The position numbers and the translations under genes were made by a program. DNA of 64,000 nucleotides from Cadophora sp. MPI-SDFR-AT-0126 (Eukaryota; Ascomycota; Leotiomycetes; Helotiales; Ploettnerulaceae): the NCBI GenBank assembly GCA_020747065.1, contig JAGMVK010000006.1:2542001-2606000 (forward strand), in the 5' to 3' direction. This document shows positions 47,193 through 58,398 of the stretch, piece after piece (position 1 is the stretch's first letter; every line of letters begins with the position of its first letter). The notes beneath the pieces were generated by a model. That model was not told the DNA's origin, searched no databases, and saw only the letters and a program-made list of their open reading frames with translations.

Positions 47193-48362
47193 ATGGCATC
47201 CCAAAAACCTCTCATTCTCTTCTTCAGTCCAGTCAGGCATGCTCTCGCCGCCTATGGAAAGTTGTCACTTGAAGCCCAAACCGAAGTGGTAACCAGCAAA
47301 TGCCGCAAGGAATTTTTCGATGATATCAAGACGAAATACCAGAGTGCTGTTGCAATCTATCGCACATCGGCTAGTGGTAGCGTAAGTAAAATCTTCTTTT
47401 GAAATTATGAATATGATTCTTTTCAAACCCGATTGAAGTTTCGCACTCACCGAGGAACCCTTTTCAGTACTCGGCTAACATGTAGTATTAAAGGTTGCTG
47501 GCAATTTCGATAAGGACTTTATTCAGGAGCTTCCAAGTTCTCTAAAATTCATCTGTCACAATGGTGCTGGTCAGTTTTTTCTTCCTGCCATCATATCAAG
47601 TTGTTGAATTCAAATGCTGACACATGCACGACAGGGTATGATCAAATCGATGTAGATGCATGCATCGATCGTGGAATCACCGTGACATATGCACCAGATC
47701 CTGTTACAGACGCCACCGCTGATCTCGCTCTGTGGCTCCTCCTAGGTGCACTTCGTCAATTGAATCCCGCGCTGAATACGCTCCGTCGTGGGGATTTCAA
47801 GAAGGGCGTCGATTTCGGCCATGACCCTCAGGGGAAAATCCTTGGTATCCTCGGAATGGGTCGCATCGGAAGAGCAGTGAAGAGGAGAGCAGAGCCATTC
47901 GGACTCAAGACCATCTATCACAACAGAACTCAGTTGTCGGAGTCCGAGGCAGGTGGTGCAAAGTACGTCTCTTTCGATGAGCTTTTGGCATCGTGCGATA
48001 TCTTGTCTGTCCATGTGCCACTGAGTGCGCGCACTAAACATCTTATTGGCCCTGCTGAGATCACGAAAATGAAGGATGGTGTGGTGATTGTCAACACGGC
48101 ACGGGGAGCTATTATTGATGAGGCTGCTATGGCGGCTGCTTTGGATAGTGGAAAGATTGCTGCTGTAGGCCTGGATGTGTATGAGTTTGAACCCAAAATC
48201 GAGGCGGCGCTTGTCGCAAATGAGCGCGCTCTGTTGATACCACATCTTGGGACTCACACAACTGAGACCTTGGCAAAGATGGAAAGTTTGGCGATGGAGA
48301 ATGCGCGAAGGGGTGCTTTTGGCGAGGAACTGTTGACAGTTGTACCAGAGCAACTCTCCTAA
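47193..48362 (+). CDS. D-isomer-specific 2-hydroxyacid dehydrogenase (glyoxylate/hydroxypyruvate reductase type)
   Basis: A 330-residue model from three exons: 47193-47381, 47494-47569 and 47635-48362 (993 bases). It is expected to reduce glyoxylate or hydroxypyruvate to glycolate or D-glycerate with NAD(P)H, or to act on another D-2-hydroxyacid. The Rossmann motif is GILGMGRIGRAV (near residue 162). The catalytic set is visible: Arg in NTARGAIIDE, Glu in LDVYEFEP, and His in IPHLGTHTTET. Further family blocks are HNGAGYDQIDVDAC and VTDATADLALWLLLGALR. The first acceptor is attaaag (47493), not the nearer catgtag, which would give a stop. Two introns (112 and 65 bp). It lies 5.4 kb downstream of the tartrate-dehydrogenase-like gene on the same strand. 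Confidence 0.9.
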
Positions 48363-48528
48363 GAGTTTTTTTAACGTGCATGTCCAATTGCCTAGATGTT
48401 CTTTATCAACATGTAAATTCTATCATGCTCCCTCAAGCACCTATTATTCTGATACCTAATTCTCACTTCAATCACGCTCCATTTTTCAATATAACTAATT
48501 AGGCACATAACTCCACAAAGCCTTGAAT

Positions 48529-49612
48529 CTATGCTGGGCTCGCCGACCAGCTCGATAATGCTTCACGGGTGCTTTCGTGGTCGTACAAAAACCTCAACAG
48601 TGTCGACTTGCCGGAGCCTGCTTTGCCGCAGATTCAATATATACCCTTCCCGCAACGTAACCATTCAGCGAAAGAGCTCCATAGCCTATCTTGGGGTCGT
48701 GGGTCATTAAACATCCATTTGAAAGTAGTCTTGTGGGCCTTTTCTAACCGCAAGTAACGTTCACTTATGTGCGGATACCGAAAAATTTCCAAGATAATCT
48801 GTTCTAATTGTGCTTTCCTCTGTTCTTCTCGGTCCTTCCTTTGCTCCAAGGTCTCATCCCAGTTGTCAGTTTTGACGTTTCTTCGTCTTTTGCCGCGATT
48901 GGCTTGGTGGATAGCACTGATAATCGCCGAAAGCGTCTCCTTGTGTTCAGAGGCGTTATGATCCGTCGTCTTGCTGTGAAAAACAGCGATTTCCTCGGTC
49001 TGACTTTGAAGGCTTTCTGCAAAGACGCGTTGGCCGTCTTCTAATGCTCGTAACAGTTTCTGCGAATGGATATCCAGTTGTTGATTATTTGGCGCTTCCA
49101 AAAGATCGATCTTCTGTCTATATGTAACGGTCAGTGGCAGGATGTGACTACATATGGTGTTGAAATACTTGATGGATATGAGAATATGAAACTCCAGTTG
49201 ACATCGTATGAAATTCAGTCGCGATTGCAGTTCGTCCACCTCTTTCTGTGACCACATGATCTTGATTGCTTGTCGCAGGGCCTTAAAGCGCTCACATTTT
49301 CAGAAATCTTGAGGGCCCACTAATCGTAGGCTCAAGTCGTCGGATACTCGGATGGAAGCATTGCACATATCTAAAAGCTGTTGGGCATCCTCCTTTAAGG
49401 GAGGGTCCACTGAGCGCAGCGCTCTGAACACCCTGTTTTAATCGTATACTGATATTTGAAAGGTCTTTAGTAACAACCTCCAGATCTATAGTCTCTGAAA
49501 GTGCGCCGCTGGCTGACGCCTTGAGCTTCTGACTAGTTGATACGATCTTGGACCCGAACTCCACCAGTTGGATGATGTTGCTAGCAAGCGAAAGTGCGGC
49601 CAAAGGGTCCAT
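48529..49612 (-). pseudogene. NLR/STAND-type protein relic (N-terminal helical domain and P-loop)
   Basis: It starts MDPLAALSLASNIIQLVEFG, the typical fungal STAND N-terminal domain. A frameshift near 49400 separates LSNISIRLKQ from KEDAQQLLDMCNASIRVSDD. An in-frame TGA follows LVGPQDF. The helical linker continues (WSQKEVDELQSRLNFIRCQL; LEQRKDREEQRKAQLEQIIL). The NACHT-type P-loop region reads WCKGIY-stop-ICGKAGSGKSTLLRF, where the family has Trp at the stop (TGG to TGA). Homology ends about 30 residues later at a TAG. The rest of the NACHT domain and any repeats are missing. An intact relative would be a large cytosolic sensor in heterokaryon incompatibility or immunity. Confidence 0.8.
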
Positions 49613-50119
49613 AATTGAGCGTGGTTTTCCACCATGCCTTGGTGATTTGGTGAGTCTGTGGGAGAACTAGGTAAGCACTTTTAACGTGTGCACTTCAAGG
49701 TTGCAGTGTTCTGTTAGAAAATGAGGATGAGGCGTGCACGTCGGTGGGCAGTGCCCCACTCGAGTCTTTAATTCTCCTCCCATCCTTTCGCTTGAATCAT
49801 CGACGCCTCTCTGCTCCGCTCCATTTCGATCTTGCAACTACACCCAATCGCTGGATCGTAGCTCTGCTCGCGAGATGTTAGATTCCGCAATTGGTCTCCC
49901 CTTTACTCACTTAGAACAGCAACTTATAACAGTCCGGTGTTTACTCGGTGCAAATACCGGAGGCTACTAGTTGATCTCTAACAACCGAGAAGTAGGTGTA
50001 TGACGAAGACGGTCGAAGACGGTTACTAAGTATTAGGTTAAGAATACTATTTAAAGTTGAGCACGAAGCTCCTATCTAATAGCAGACGTGCCAGTCTTAT
50101 ATAGAACGTTCGTTCTCGT

Positions 50120-50650
50120 TGAATCCCACTACGTTAGCAGGGTTCTCTGACACTGTGCGTATGAATATGGTCTCGAGTTTCTTATTGATATTTTGTAGGT
50201 GAGCCTCAAGGTCATCAGTGGTGGACTTCAACAGCTCTTGATAAGTCTCGAGACTATCGGCGGAAGCGGAGGATTTACGACTAGAGAAGTTTAGAGGGAT
50301 TCCGATGGGCAGAGGAAAACATAGACTTACAGATTTGCGTCTGTAAGCGCAATGACGATAGTAGACTTATATCCAGTTTCGATGCCAGGTAGAATAGTGA
50401 GGTAGTCGGAAGGTAATTACAAGCACCAGCGATATCGAGCGGGGTTGGCGTTTTAACCTTCGATGCGAACTCCCCAGTTATGATGACCATTTCACAGCCA
50501 CCAATCGGATCGTAGTCTCTCTCTGCAACAGCCGGCCTTACCGAGCGAAACTTATGCACAGAAGGGGACGGGGTTCCGGAGTTCATTGGGTCCGGGACGG
50601 ACCAAACTCGGTTCGTCATAAAATAGTTTGCTAAAGTATGTATTCAATTT
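50120..50650 (-). pseudogene. Possible FAH-family and STAND-N-terminal remnants
   Basis: On the minus strand from about 50645 down, FYDEPSLVRPGP and then, in another frame, DYDPIGGCEMVIITGEFASK resemble the start of a fumarylacetoacetate-hydrolase domain (usual form YKPP...DYEGELVIVIGKDAK). From about 50285 to 50120 a separate open stretch reads SLETYQELLKSTTDDLEAHL and KLETIFIRTVSEN, like the coiled helices of fungal STAND N-terminal proteins. Frame changes, stops and short lengths suggest decayed fragments. Both assignments are tentative. Confidence 0.35.
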
Positions 50651-50793
50651 ACCTAAACAGAATTCAAAGTCTAATTTGACTATATATTTGAGGGCTTCTC
50701 CTCCTACTTTCAACTCCGCAGATTTTGCTTACATTCTATACCTCCTCACATTCTTCTCTCACCAACAAACAACACCAAAAACACGAAGCAAAA

Positions 50794-51261
50794 ATGGCGT
50801 ACATCGACCGTACTCCGCTCAATGAGTTCGAGCAGCCGTTTCCCAACCCAAACCCGATATCGTTCGAGGAGAACAAAGATCAGTTCCATTTCGAATTGCA
50901 TGGAGCTGGCGATGATACGCCAGGTAGAAAAGCTTACTTTGTCCAACTCGTCGCGAAGCCTGGTAAAGAAGAGGCGCTCCAAGCCTTCTTGAGGGACGTT
51001 AACCGCGGCGTGGACGACGAGCCATTCACCGGACCTTGGTTTAGCCTAAGATTCAATAAATCAACATTCTTCATTTTCGAGACTTTTCCGGACTTTAAGG
51101 GACGCGAGGCACACAACGTCGGGCCCGGCGGACAGCAGTTCTTGCGGAGGGATGAGCTTAGAGATATGCTTGCCTACCCTGCTCAAAGCTATAAGATGGA
51201 CGTTATGCATGGGAAGTATGGAGTAATCATGGGTCAGCCGGTTACTCCAGTTATGGGATAG
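50794..51261 (+). CDS. Antibiotic biosynthesis monooxygenase (ABM) domain protein
   Basis: A single exon of 155 codons plus stop. The start ATG is in an aagcaaaaATGGCG context; upstream in-frame codons do not look coding. The dimeric alpha+beta barrel ABM domain lies in the middle: KAYFVQLVAKPGKEEALQAF then GPWFSLRFNKSTFFIFETFP and EAHNVGPGGQQFLRR. The C-terminus is hydrophobic (YGVIMGQPVTPVMG). Proteins of this type oxidise quinones or polyketide-like substrates without cofactors, or only bind them. A cytosolic role is likely. It could be part of a detoxification or secondary-metabolism set with the oxidoreductases that follow, but they are separated by 2-3 kb gaps. Confidence 0.85.
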   Translation: MAYIDRTPLNEFEQPFPNPNPISFEENKDQFHFELHGAGDDTPGRKAYFVQLVAKPGKEEALQAFLRDVNRGVDDEPFTGPWFSLRFNKSTFFIFETFPDFKGREAHNVGPGGQQFLRRDELRDMLAYPAQSYKMDVMHGKYGVIMGQPVTPVMG

Positions 51262-53176
51262 GCGGTCGGCAGACATACTCATATTCGGGAAGACTCTTAT
51301 GTAAAGTGTGATTGCAAGTCACTCTATGACAATCACCCTAGGCTGCATCAGCCTCACATCAGGGGGAATAGTCGGAAGCGCTGGATTTGAAGGATTAAAA
51401 CCGATTGAATTGATACTGTTCCCGTATTTCTCCCGTCGTTGTCAACGCTGCAAGTGATGACTCTATCCACGAGGTCTTGCGGGCCTTAACAGAGGTCTAC
51501 GCAACATTGTGCATTTTTGTCGTCGGGTTTAATTGTATCATTTGGCAGGAGTGTGCCAAATTGAAAATCTTCGACGAGATCAATCAAGTTGGTCTGATTT
51601 GGCATCCTTTCCTAAACTAAACTACTAGTGGAGGGAATTCCAAATAGCTTCACAGTCGGCTAGAAAGTCTACCTACTGATTCTTCTACAGTGAGAAACTA
51701 TGAGGAAAATAATGAAGTGGATGAGAAGACCACCCCTCTCCAATTATTGACTGCTGCGTCTCGAAGCCCTACCTACAACCCTCCATTTTATGGTGATGCA
51801 ACTCAGATGACGCATAGCTATCTAGGCAATGAGGGGTATCCCTCCGCTTGAACTTACCTACGTGGCGTACAACCATCTAGGAATCGGGTCCTCGCCCCAG
51901 AAGATGAGGTTCGTATGGAGGATAGTAGCTTCAGATGTGACTCCCCATTACGCTCGTGGTAAAATTACTAAGCTCCCCCATGTCGTACTATAAGTGCAGT
52001 GGGCACGCGGATGATTTGGACTATACTTGTAGTCAGACGGATTTGGATGTATGAGTAGTCCCGCATTCCGCCTTCATCCGTTTTGCATCTGCCGACTTCC
52101 GCGGCTTGCAGTCACGCGTCTTAAGTCCGCTTATGCTGGGAATGAGTCCACATTACAACGCTAGAAGAGCTTTTCTGGGAATGGCTCCAGCGACGGACGA
52201 TGCATGCTCAAATTCTGTTGAGTGGGTCTGCATAAATTATGTAAAGTAATTATGCAAGGTTTGATGAGTGCGGCTGAATTATAATCCTTAGCGAAACTCT
52301 AAATTTACCTGAGAGTCTGGCATCCCCAGATTTTGGACTCGTGTGAATTTGTCAGAAACCTCCGGATCCGGTTCCAATTGACTCCCGGTGCACATTATTA
52401 TTTGCACACCAAATATGCGAGAACGCAGAATTTCGACGAAACACCCCATCTTGAACGTACAACTGCGATGTCACTTCTCATGTAAGACTCATGATGAAGG
52501 TCACATATTATTCAGGAAAAGCGTCGCTATTATACCGGGAGCTCATGTTGGTTGCGGCTGGTTGCTGATGGTTACAAGTTGTGCAACTTATGAAAGATCT
52601 ATAGTGCTGACTGGCGCGGAACCGACTATTTGCACAAGACTGCACAAACTATATTCATGCATACGGTCAATTAAGTATTTTTTTATACCGCGCGAGTCAC
52701 GTATCGATTCGAGACTCGGCTATCTCCGTAAAGCTTGGTGCTTTTGACGAGCAATTTGGTCGCTGTTGGTCCCATGCCTCGCTCTCCTCTCTAACCCACG
52801 TTGAAATAAACTTTAGCTATTATCAATCAATATCTTGCTTTCCGAGCTCCACTCTAACCATTGCCCCTATGGTTGCACCCTATTGGTTGTCCCTTATGCA
52901 TTGTTGATCTCGGATCCAGACATAGATCAGAAGACGGGGACGGGCACAGGAACGGAAAGCCGCTCCTTCTCCACGTCGGTGGAATGAAGCAACTCGGCTA
53001 CGACTACTTCCGATCACGATATTTGAAAGCACTTTTGCATTGTATAAGATAGGTTTCAGAATGGCTTCAATGTGATTTGAAAGCAGCTGGTGAATGCACA
53101 TTGGCATACAAAGCTAGACACATGGGTTTTCCGCGGCTTCATTCTCTACCTTCAAGAATCAAGATTATCAATCAAC
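51262..53176. other. 1.9 kb intergenic region with possible gene remnants
   Basis: Two plus-strand open stretches look faintly coding: about 51455-51615 (HEVLRALTEVYATLCIFVVG) and about 51705-51850, which follows an acceptor-like ttcttctacag and reads NEVDEKTTPLQLLTAASRSP to a TGA. No family is recognised. No complete gene is supported. Confidence 0.4.
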
Positions 53177-54269
53177 ATGGCATTTCAGACCGCCATCGCA
53201 CTCACTGAGATTGCAAAACCTCTCACAAAAATCTCAATCCCAATTCCTGAGCCCAAGGAACATGAACTACTTATCAAGATTTCAGTCGCTGGCAGTAAGC
53301 ATTCGCTCGTACGCGTCAGCCAATGATACTTAACAGAATGCAGTAACACCACTTGACCAACACCTCCGCGACTTCAACGTCCTCAATATCGGCAGTAATC
53401 TCCCAGCTGTTCTGGCCTACGATCTCGTCGGCGAGGTTGTGAAGACTGGTCCTAACACATCAGCTTTTCCAGTCGGCTCCAAGGTCTTTTCGCAGGCTCT
53501 ATTCAGCATCGCTAATACTCTCTGCGGAGGTCTGCAAGAATACACACTTGTTGACGAGCGCTTTTCTGCTCTCGTCCCGAAGAATATTTCTAATGCCGAC
53601 GCGGCAATATTCCCTATCAATGGCTTCACTTCTGCCGCTGCGCTTTTCAGCGGCCAGGGAGGCTTTGGCTTTCCTTTTCCAGGTACGCCTGAATCGGTGA
53701 CCTTTGATTACAAGGCCATTACTGTAGTGATTATTGGTGGTGGAACTGCATGTGGCAAGTTCGCTATCCAGTTTGCTCGCATTGCTGGTATCGGGCGAAT
53801 TGTCGTTATAGCTTCACTTGACTCGGAGGCAGAGTTGAGAGGTTATGGTGTAACACACGTCCTTAACCGCCAGGCATCTGACCTCGCCGATCAAGTCAAG
53901 GCACTCCTAGGCGACGACCTAGTGTATCTCTATGATACATTTACTAGAGGCGACCACACATTCGGGGTTTCTTTACTTTCGGGCACTAAGCGAGGAACAT
54001 TAATCCACCTGATTCCTGGTAAGGTCGATGAGGATGTTGCAGCCCAAAAAATAGCCGGCTTCGACGAGAGGCAGCTGACTGGATCTTCGGCACTCCATCC
54101 GGATCTTGCGGTACTGTTTTGGAAGGTACTTCCAGAGTGGATCGAGAAAGGAGAGGTTAAGGTACTGCGGCCGTATAAAGTGATCGAGGGGTTGGATGCA
54201 GACAAGGTGAATGCTGCCTTGGACGGCTACCGAGATGGAAAGTTTGATAGGTGGCATGTTCGGATCTGA
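53177..54269 (+). CDS. Zinc-independent alcohol dehydrogenase/quinone oxidoreductase (MDR family)
   Basis: A 347-residue model from two exons: 53177-53294 and 53344-54269 (1044 bases, 49 bp intron). The start is MAFQTAIALTEIAKPLTKIS; an earlier in-frame Met at 53090 adds an unlikely leader. The N-terminal GroES-like fold includes HELLIKISVAGITPLDQHLR. The Rossmann domain has VVIIGGGTACGKFAIQFARI, then RIVVIASLDSEAELRGYGVT. The structural-zinc cysteines of classical ADHs are absent, so it is likely a zinc-independent NADPH reductase, of the kind often acting on enals or as a trans-acting enoyl reductase. Substrate unknown. Confidence 0.88.
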
Positions 54270-55718
54270 AATATGTCTACCAATATAAGATCGCATCAAA
54301 TGAAGCAAGACTGTTGATCTCATGATCCAATTTTCCGAAGCAGTAAGTTGATATCTAAAAGAAAGTGAAAGTGACGTAAGACTGAGTGCGCTCAAGATCA
54401 TCACCGACTTCAAAACCGGAACTATGAGCTGGAGTTTGAAAAAGTATTGAGTAGCAGCAGATCTATATCTCAATAATAACACTGCACTTAACGCAGCACT
54501 GGAATAAGGTACTCCGATGTTGAACAAGAAGCAAGTGACAATTCCAATGCATCGAGCTTACTACGACAGAAGTGACCTCAGGACTCCAGAACTATTAAAT
54601 ATTGCTTTCATTCCATCAAGACGAAATTCTACACAGCTCGCAAAGAACAACATGTCCCCTCCAGTATATTTCATTTCAGTAGACAGTATAGTATATCTCA
54701 GAGAGCGAAAGACGTGACTGCGAAGGTCATCAGGTGTGCCATGCAAAGAATACAAAGGCGGACTACCGGCTAACTATAGCAGGCGCTGTGTTTCATGCCG
54801 ATTTTGCGACTCGATCGTGGTTCCTATATTAGAATCCCGTCAGCAAGGTTGTTGGATTCATTTTCTAGAACGAAACAAGCGACTGAGCCTAGATGTATCA
54901 CTTTGAGGACTACCATGCAGGAACAAAGACCCTACATCTGTGCAATCTGTGCTCGGCTACCGAAAGCACACCAGTGCAGTTATCTGCTGCCAAGATAAGA
55001 GGATGTGAAGATAAACCGTCGATTAATTTGTGGATGAGGTATCTAATTCACGCAGTCGCAAGAAAGAGAGTTCTTGGGTTTCAAACGCATCGCTACAGAT
55101 GATATATCTTAGATCTACCATTTACTGAGGATGCAGGCTCTAAGTCCACGAGACGAGGGAGCAAATTCTGATCGTAGATAATAAATTTAAAAGCTCGTTC
55201 ATGACCTCAGTTCTTCTTTGCTCTTCATGGAGTCCGGTCTGCATGTATATAGCCATTCACTCCTGCGCAGAAGCGAATGTTACAATTCACAGTACAGTAC
55301 GAGAGATAGAACAGGATCAAAGATTCTCGACACGCTACAATCGAGCCACAACAAGCAGCTTACAAAGCACCAACTTGGTCGGCACGATGGTGGATGTGAA
55401 TTTTGAGTCTGATCTGGACTACAGTAGTGGCTCCCGTTCCCGTTTCACCGAGATTTACCCGGGCCCGATGCGGCGGTGCGGTGTCTCCCTCTCACTTCGA
55501 TATTTTAAGGTTTTTGGCTTGAAGTTCATTGATGAGCAATGTGCATCATGTACGTAGGAGTTCACATGTATTGAGGTACAGGACTTCAAAGGTTTTCTCG
55601 AAGTTTTAATTCTCGTGCGGGTTCATTCTGGTTTCGGCTAATCCGTCTTCTTATTCACATAACAGCTTGGCCTTGTGCGGGGCAAACCTAGCCTGCAACA
55701 ACCATTCTAGATCTCTGT
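54270..55718. other. 1.4 kb intergenic region, no supported gene
   Basis: Only short ORFs without family signal in all frames. Confidence 0.5.
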
Positions 55719-56798
55719 TCAGTAGCTGAACTTCTCTCTCACGATCTTCTCGCTCAGAGCCCAGAGCTTGTCGGCATTATCCAGGCTAGAAGCATATTCG
55801 AGGGTCTTGGAAGGTTTGCAATCATCCAAGAATGCGCCCGACACATCTACGCGTATTCTATGAGCACATTCCCAGAGGATGCACGCAGCACAGGAAAGCT
55901 CACCTTCAAGTTTGGGATCCAAGGCAGCGACCAAGGTCGTTGCGCTTCCCTGTTCAATCGTCTTCGCCTTCGGCAACTCAACGTTCTTCTCTCCGAACAT
56001 TGCTCCCACGATTGGCCATTCAGATGGGTCTATAGTGGCAGATAAATTCGTATCCTGGATGTTTCCTGGATGCAATGAATAGCTCTTCACTCCTTTAGTG
56101 GCCAGTTTAGTGGCTAGGGCAACCGAGAAAAGGATGTTTGCCGTCTTGGATTGTCCATAAGCCTCCCAGGTGTTATAAATTTGGCCGTTATCGAAATTGT
56201 AATCATCGAAACGCACCGGACTGAACTGGTACAAGAGACTGGATACATTGACAACGCGGCTGCCCTTGCCAGCAGCTTCAAGCTGCGGTATCAGGAGATT
56301 GGTGAGGAGGAAGTGCCCGATATGATTTGCGCCGAATTGACTCTCCACGCCATCAGGAGTGAGGGAGAACTTAGGACCCATGATTCCAGCGTTGTTGATG
56401 AGGACATCTATTTTAACGACAGCTTTCCTGATTTCTGCTGCAGCCGCACGAACCGATGCGGTTGAGGCAAGGTCAACTTTGACGAATTGAGCTTTTGTTG
56501 AGGGGCTTATTTGCTGGATCTTTTCCACCACTGGAGAGACTTTAGCTTCATTGCGCCCTAGGAGGATGATCATCGCAGGATGCGCAGCTGCCAGGCAGTA
56601 TGTAACATGTGCACCAATTCCACCGACACTAGCACCAGTTATTGCAACTAAAAGAAGTTAGACCAGGTACTGTCTGTGTGTCTTCTTGTAAATAGAACAG
56701 TGATCGCTTCAGAGACGCTTACAAGTTCTACCAGAAACTTGCTCTGGATACGCCGAGACAACCTCTTGCCCAGTGGTAGAAGCACCGAAGTTTGACAT
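55719..56798 (-). CDS. Short-chain dehydrogenase/reductase (retinol-dehydrogenase-like)
   Basis: A 315-residue model from three exons: 56798-56723, 56647-55904 and 55846-55719 (948 bases). NAD(P)-dependent oxidoreductase. The cofactor motif TGASVGGIGAHV is created by the first splice (agaactt/gtaagc...ttttag/ttgcaat). Other motifs: LLGRNEAK, VDLAS, INNAGIMGPKF, the active Tyr-Lys in YGQSKTANILF, and LHPGNIQDTNL. The second intron is 57 bp (gtgagc...cgcgtag) and is in frame: if retained it adds 19 residues, including four Cys, between DPKLE and SGAFLDDC. Removing it gives DPKLEDVSGAFLDDC, which matches the family better. Substrate is unknown. Confidence 0.87.
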
Positions 56799-57195
56799 CT
56801 TGTTAATAGGCTGCGATCAAAAATTGGAAAGTTTGTGTTTGTGCGTAGTAGAAGTTCAAGAAAAAGCTGCTGGTTGCTTGTTGCCATTTTGAACACCTGA
56901 GAAGGAACTACTTATTAATGTTTTCTTATCCAACACCCTAGCCGTCTTTCTTCATTATGCCGCGAAACCTGCTTACGAGTACTGGCATTAAGGTTTCCGG
57001 ACAGATCATACTTAGAAAAATTACTAAGAAAGACTCGATTGTTTTGTCTCTCGAGTCTCCGGGACGGGAAAGGGAACGGAAGCGGGCACGGGAAGCGAAA
57101 TTTGTAATGTGCAAGGGCCCTAGATATCAAAAAGTCTGATTCATTACTATGTACTACTGTCTCTAACTAAATAGGTGGTAGTACTAACGTTAATG

Positions 57196-57269
57196 GGCTC
57201 AGCCCGAGACATAATCGAAGTTGGTAAGTTTAGGCTAAGCCCGACACATAATCGAGGTGAGTAGGGTTT
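57196..57269 (+). repeat. Two-copy 37 bp tandem repeat upstream of the NmrA-like gene
   Basis: ggct[ca]agcccga[gc]acataatcga occurs at 57196 and again at 57233, with similar following bases (a[ag]gt-g-gtaag/gagtag). It lies about 120-195 bp before the NmrA-like start codon, so it may contain duplicated regulator sites. Confidence 0.75.
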
Positions 57270-57390
57270 TTCTCCTTACAAATATCTGGTAAGGTATATA
57301 ATACATGTATGGGGTGCACCGATTTCCCTTTGATCTACACAAGTAATCAACAGCAAGCTACAAGCATCAAGCCCTCCTGTCAATACCAAT

Positions 57391-58398
57391 ATGTCGTCCT
57401 CCAAACTTCTCGTCATTGTAGGCATTACCGGAAATCAAGGCTCCGCAGTTGCAAACACCTTCCTCAACACTCCAGGCTGGCACATCCGCGGTATCACCCG
57501 CAACCCATCTTCTGCTGCCGCCCTCGCATGGACAGCCAAAGGCATTGAAATCGTCAAAGCCACTCTTGACGATATCTCTTCCCTCGAACATGCATTCAGT
57601 GGCGCCACCGCCATATTCGCCGTCACAGATTTCTGGGTACACTATTATAACCCCGCAAACATCCCAAAGGCCGCAGAAGCCGGTGTATCCATGAACGAAT
57701 ACGCGCGCGATCTCGAAACTGCACACGGAATGAATGTAGCTCTCGCAGCCAGTTCCCCGGCCGTCTCCTCCACGCTCACACATTACATCTTCAGTACCCT
57801 GAGCGACACCACGGGACGATCGAAGGGCAAGTACACTTCGAACTTTCACTTCGACTCAAAAGCAGCCGTGACGATGCGAATTCACAAGGAGTTGCCGGGT
57901 CTTGCTGCAAGACTGAGTACCGTTCAGGTCGGTATGTATGCCGATAATTGGAAGAGGGGCATCGGGCGGACTCAGCAACAAAGCGATGGATCGCTCTTGG
58001 TATACATTCCCGAAGGGGATGCAACTCCAATACCATGGGTCGTAGCACATCGCGATACCGGCGTTTTTGTGAAGGCGCTCCTAGAGCATGAGCCCGGCAA
58101 ACATGTTCTGGGGTGTTCCGAAATGACGACGTTCCGCGAATTTTGGGGGTTGTGGGCTGACATTAAGGGTGTAAAGGTTGAAATGCGGGAGGTACCATTG
58201 GGCGAGTATCTCAAGCCGTTGCCGGAGCCGATGAGAAAAGAAATGTACGATTCCTTGAGCTACATTTGGGAGTTCGGATACACTGGTGGGGATCCCGAGG
58301 TTCGCCTTTTGGCGGATTTGGCACCTGAAGCAAAGACGACCAGCATGAGGGAGTATATAGAGACAGAGGACTGGTCATCATTTTTTGCGAGCATGTAA
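57391..58398 (+). CDS. NmrA-like NAD(P)-binding protein
   Basis: One exon of 335 codons plus stop, starting MSSSKLLVIVGITGNQGSAV; the glycine motif GITGNQGSAV is the NmrA form of the Rossmann nucleotide loop. Further family blocks are GWHIRGITRNPSSA, GIEIVKATLDDISSLEHAFS, AIFAVTDFW, and HYIFSTLSD. NmrA-like proteins sense the NAD(P) redox state and control nitrogen-regulated transcription, or act as atypical reductases. The active-site Tyr of classical SDRs is not in the usual context, which suggests a sensing role, but this is an inference. A tandem repeat precedes it and a TATA-like tatataata lies near 57295-57303. Confidence 0.9.
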   Translation: MSSSKLLVIVGITGNQGSAVANTFLNTPGWHIRGITRNPSSAAALAWTAKGIEIVKATLDDISSLEHAFSGATAIFAVTDFWVHYYNPANIPKAAEAGVSMNEYARDLETAHGMNVALAASSPAVSSTLTHYIFSTLSDTTGRSKGKYTSNFHFDSKAAVTMRIHKELPGLAARLSTVQVGMYADNWKRGIGRTQQQSDGSLLVYIPEGDATPIPWVVAHRDTGVFVKALLEHEPGKHVLGCSEMTTFREFWGLWADIKGVKVEMREVPLGEYLKPLPEPMRKEMYDSLSYIWEFGYTGGDPEVRLLADLAPEAKTTSMREYIETEDWSSFFASM

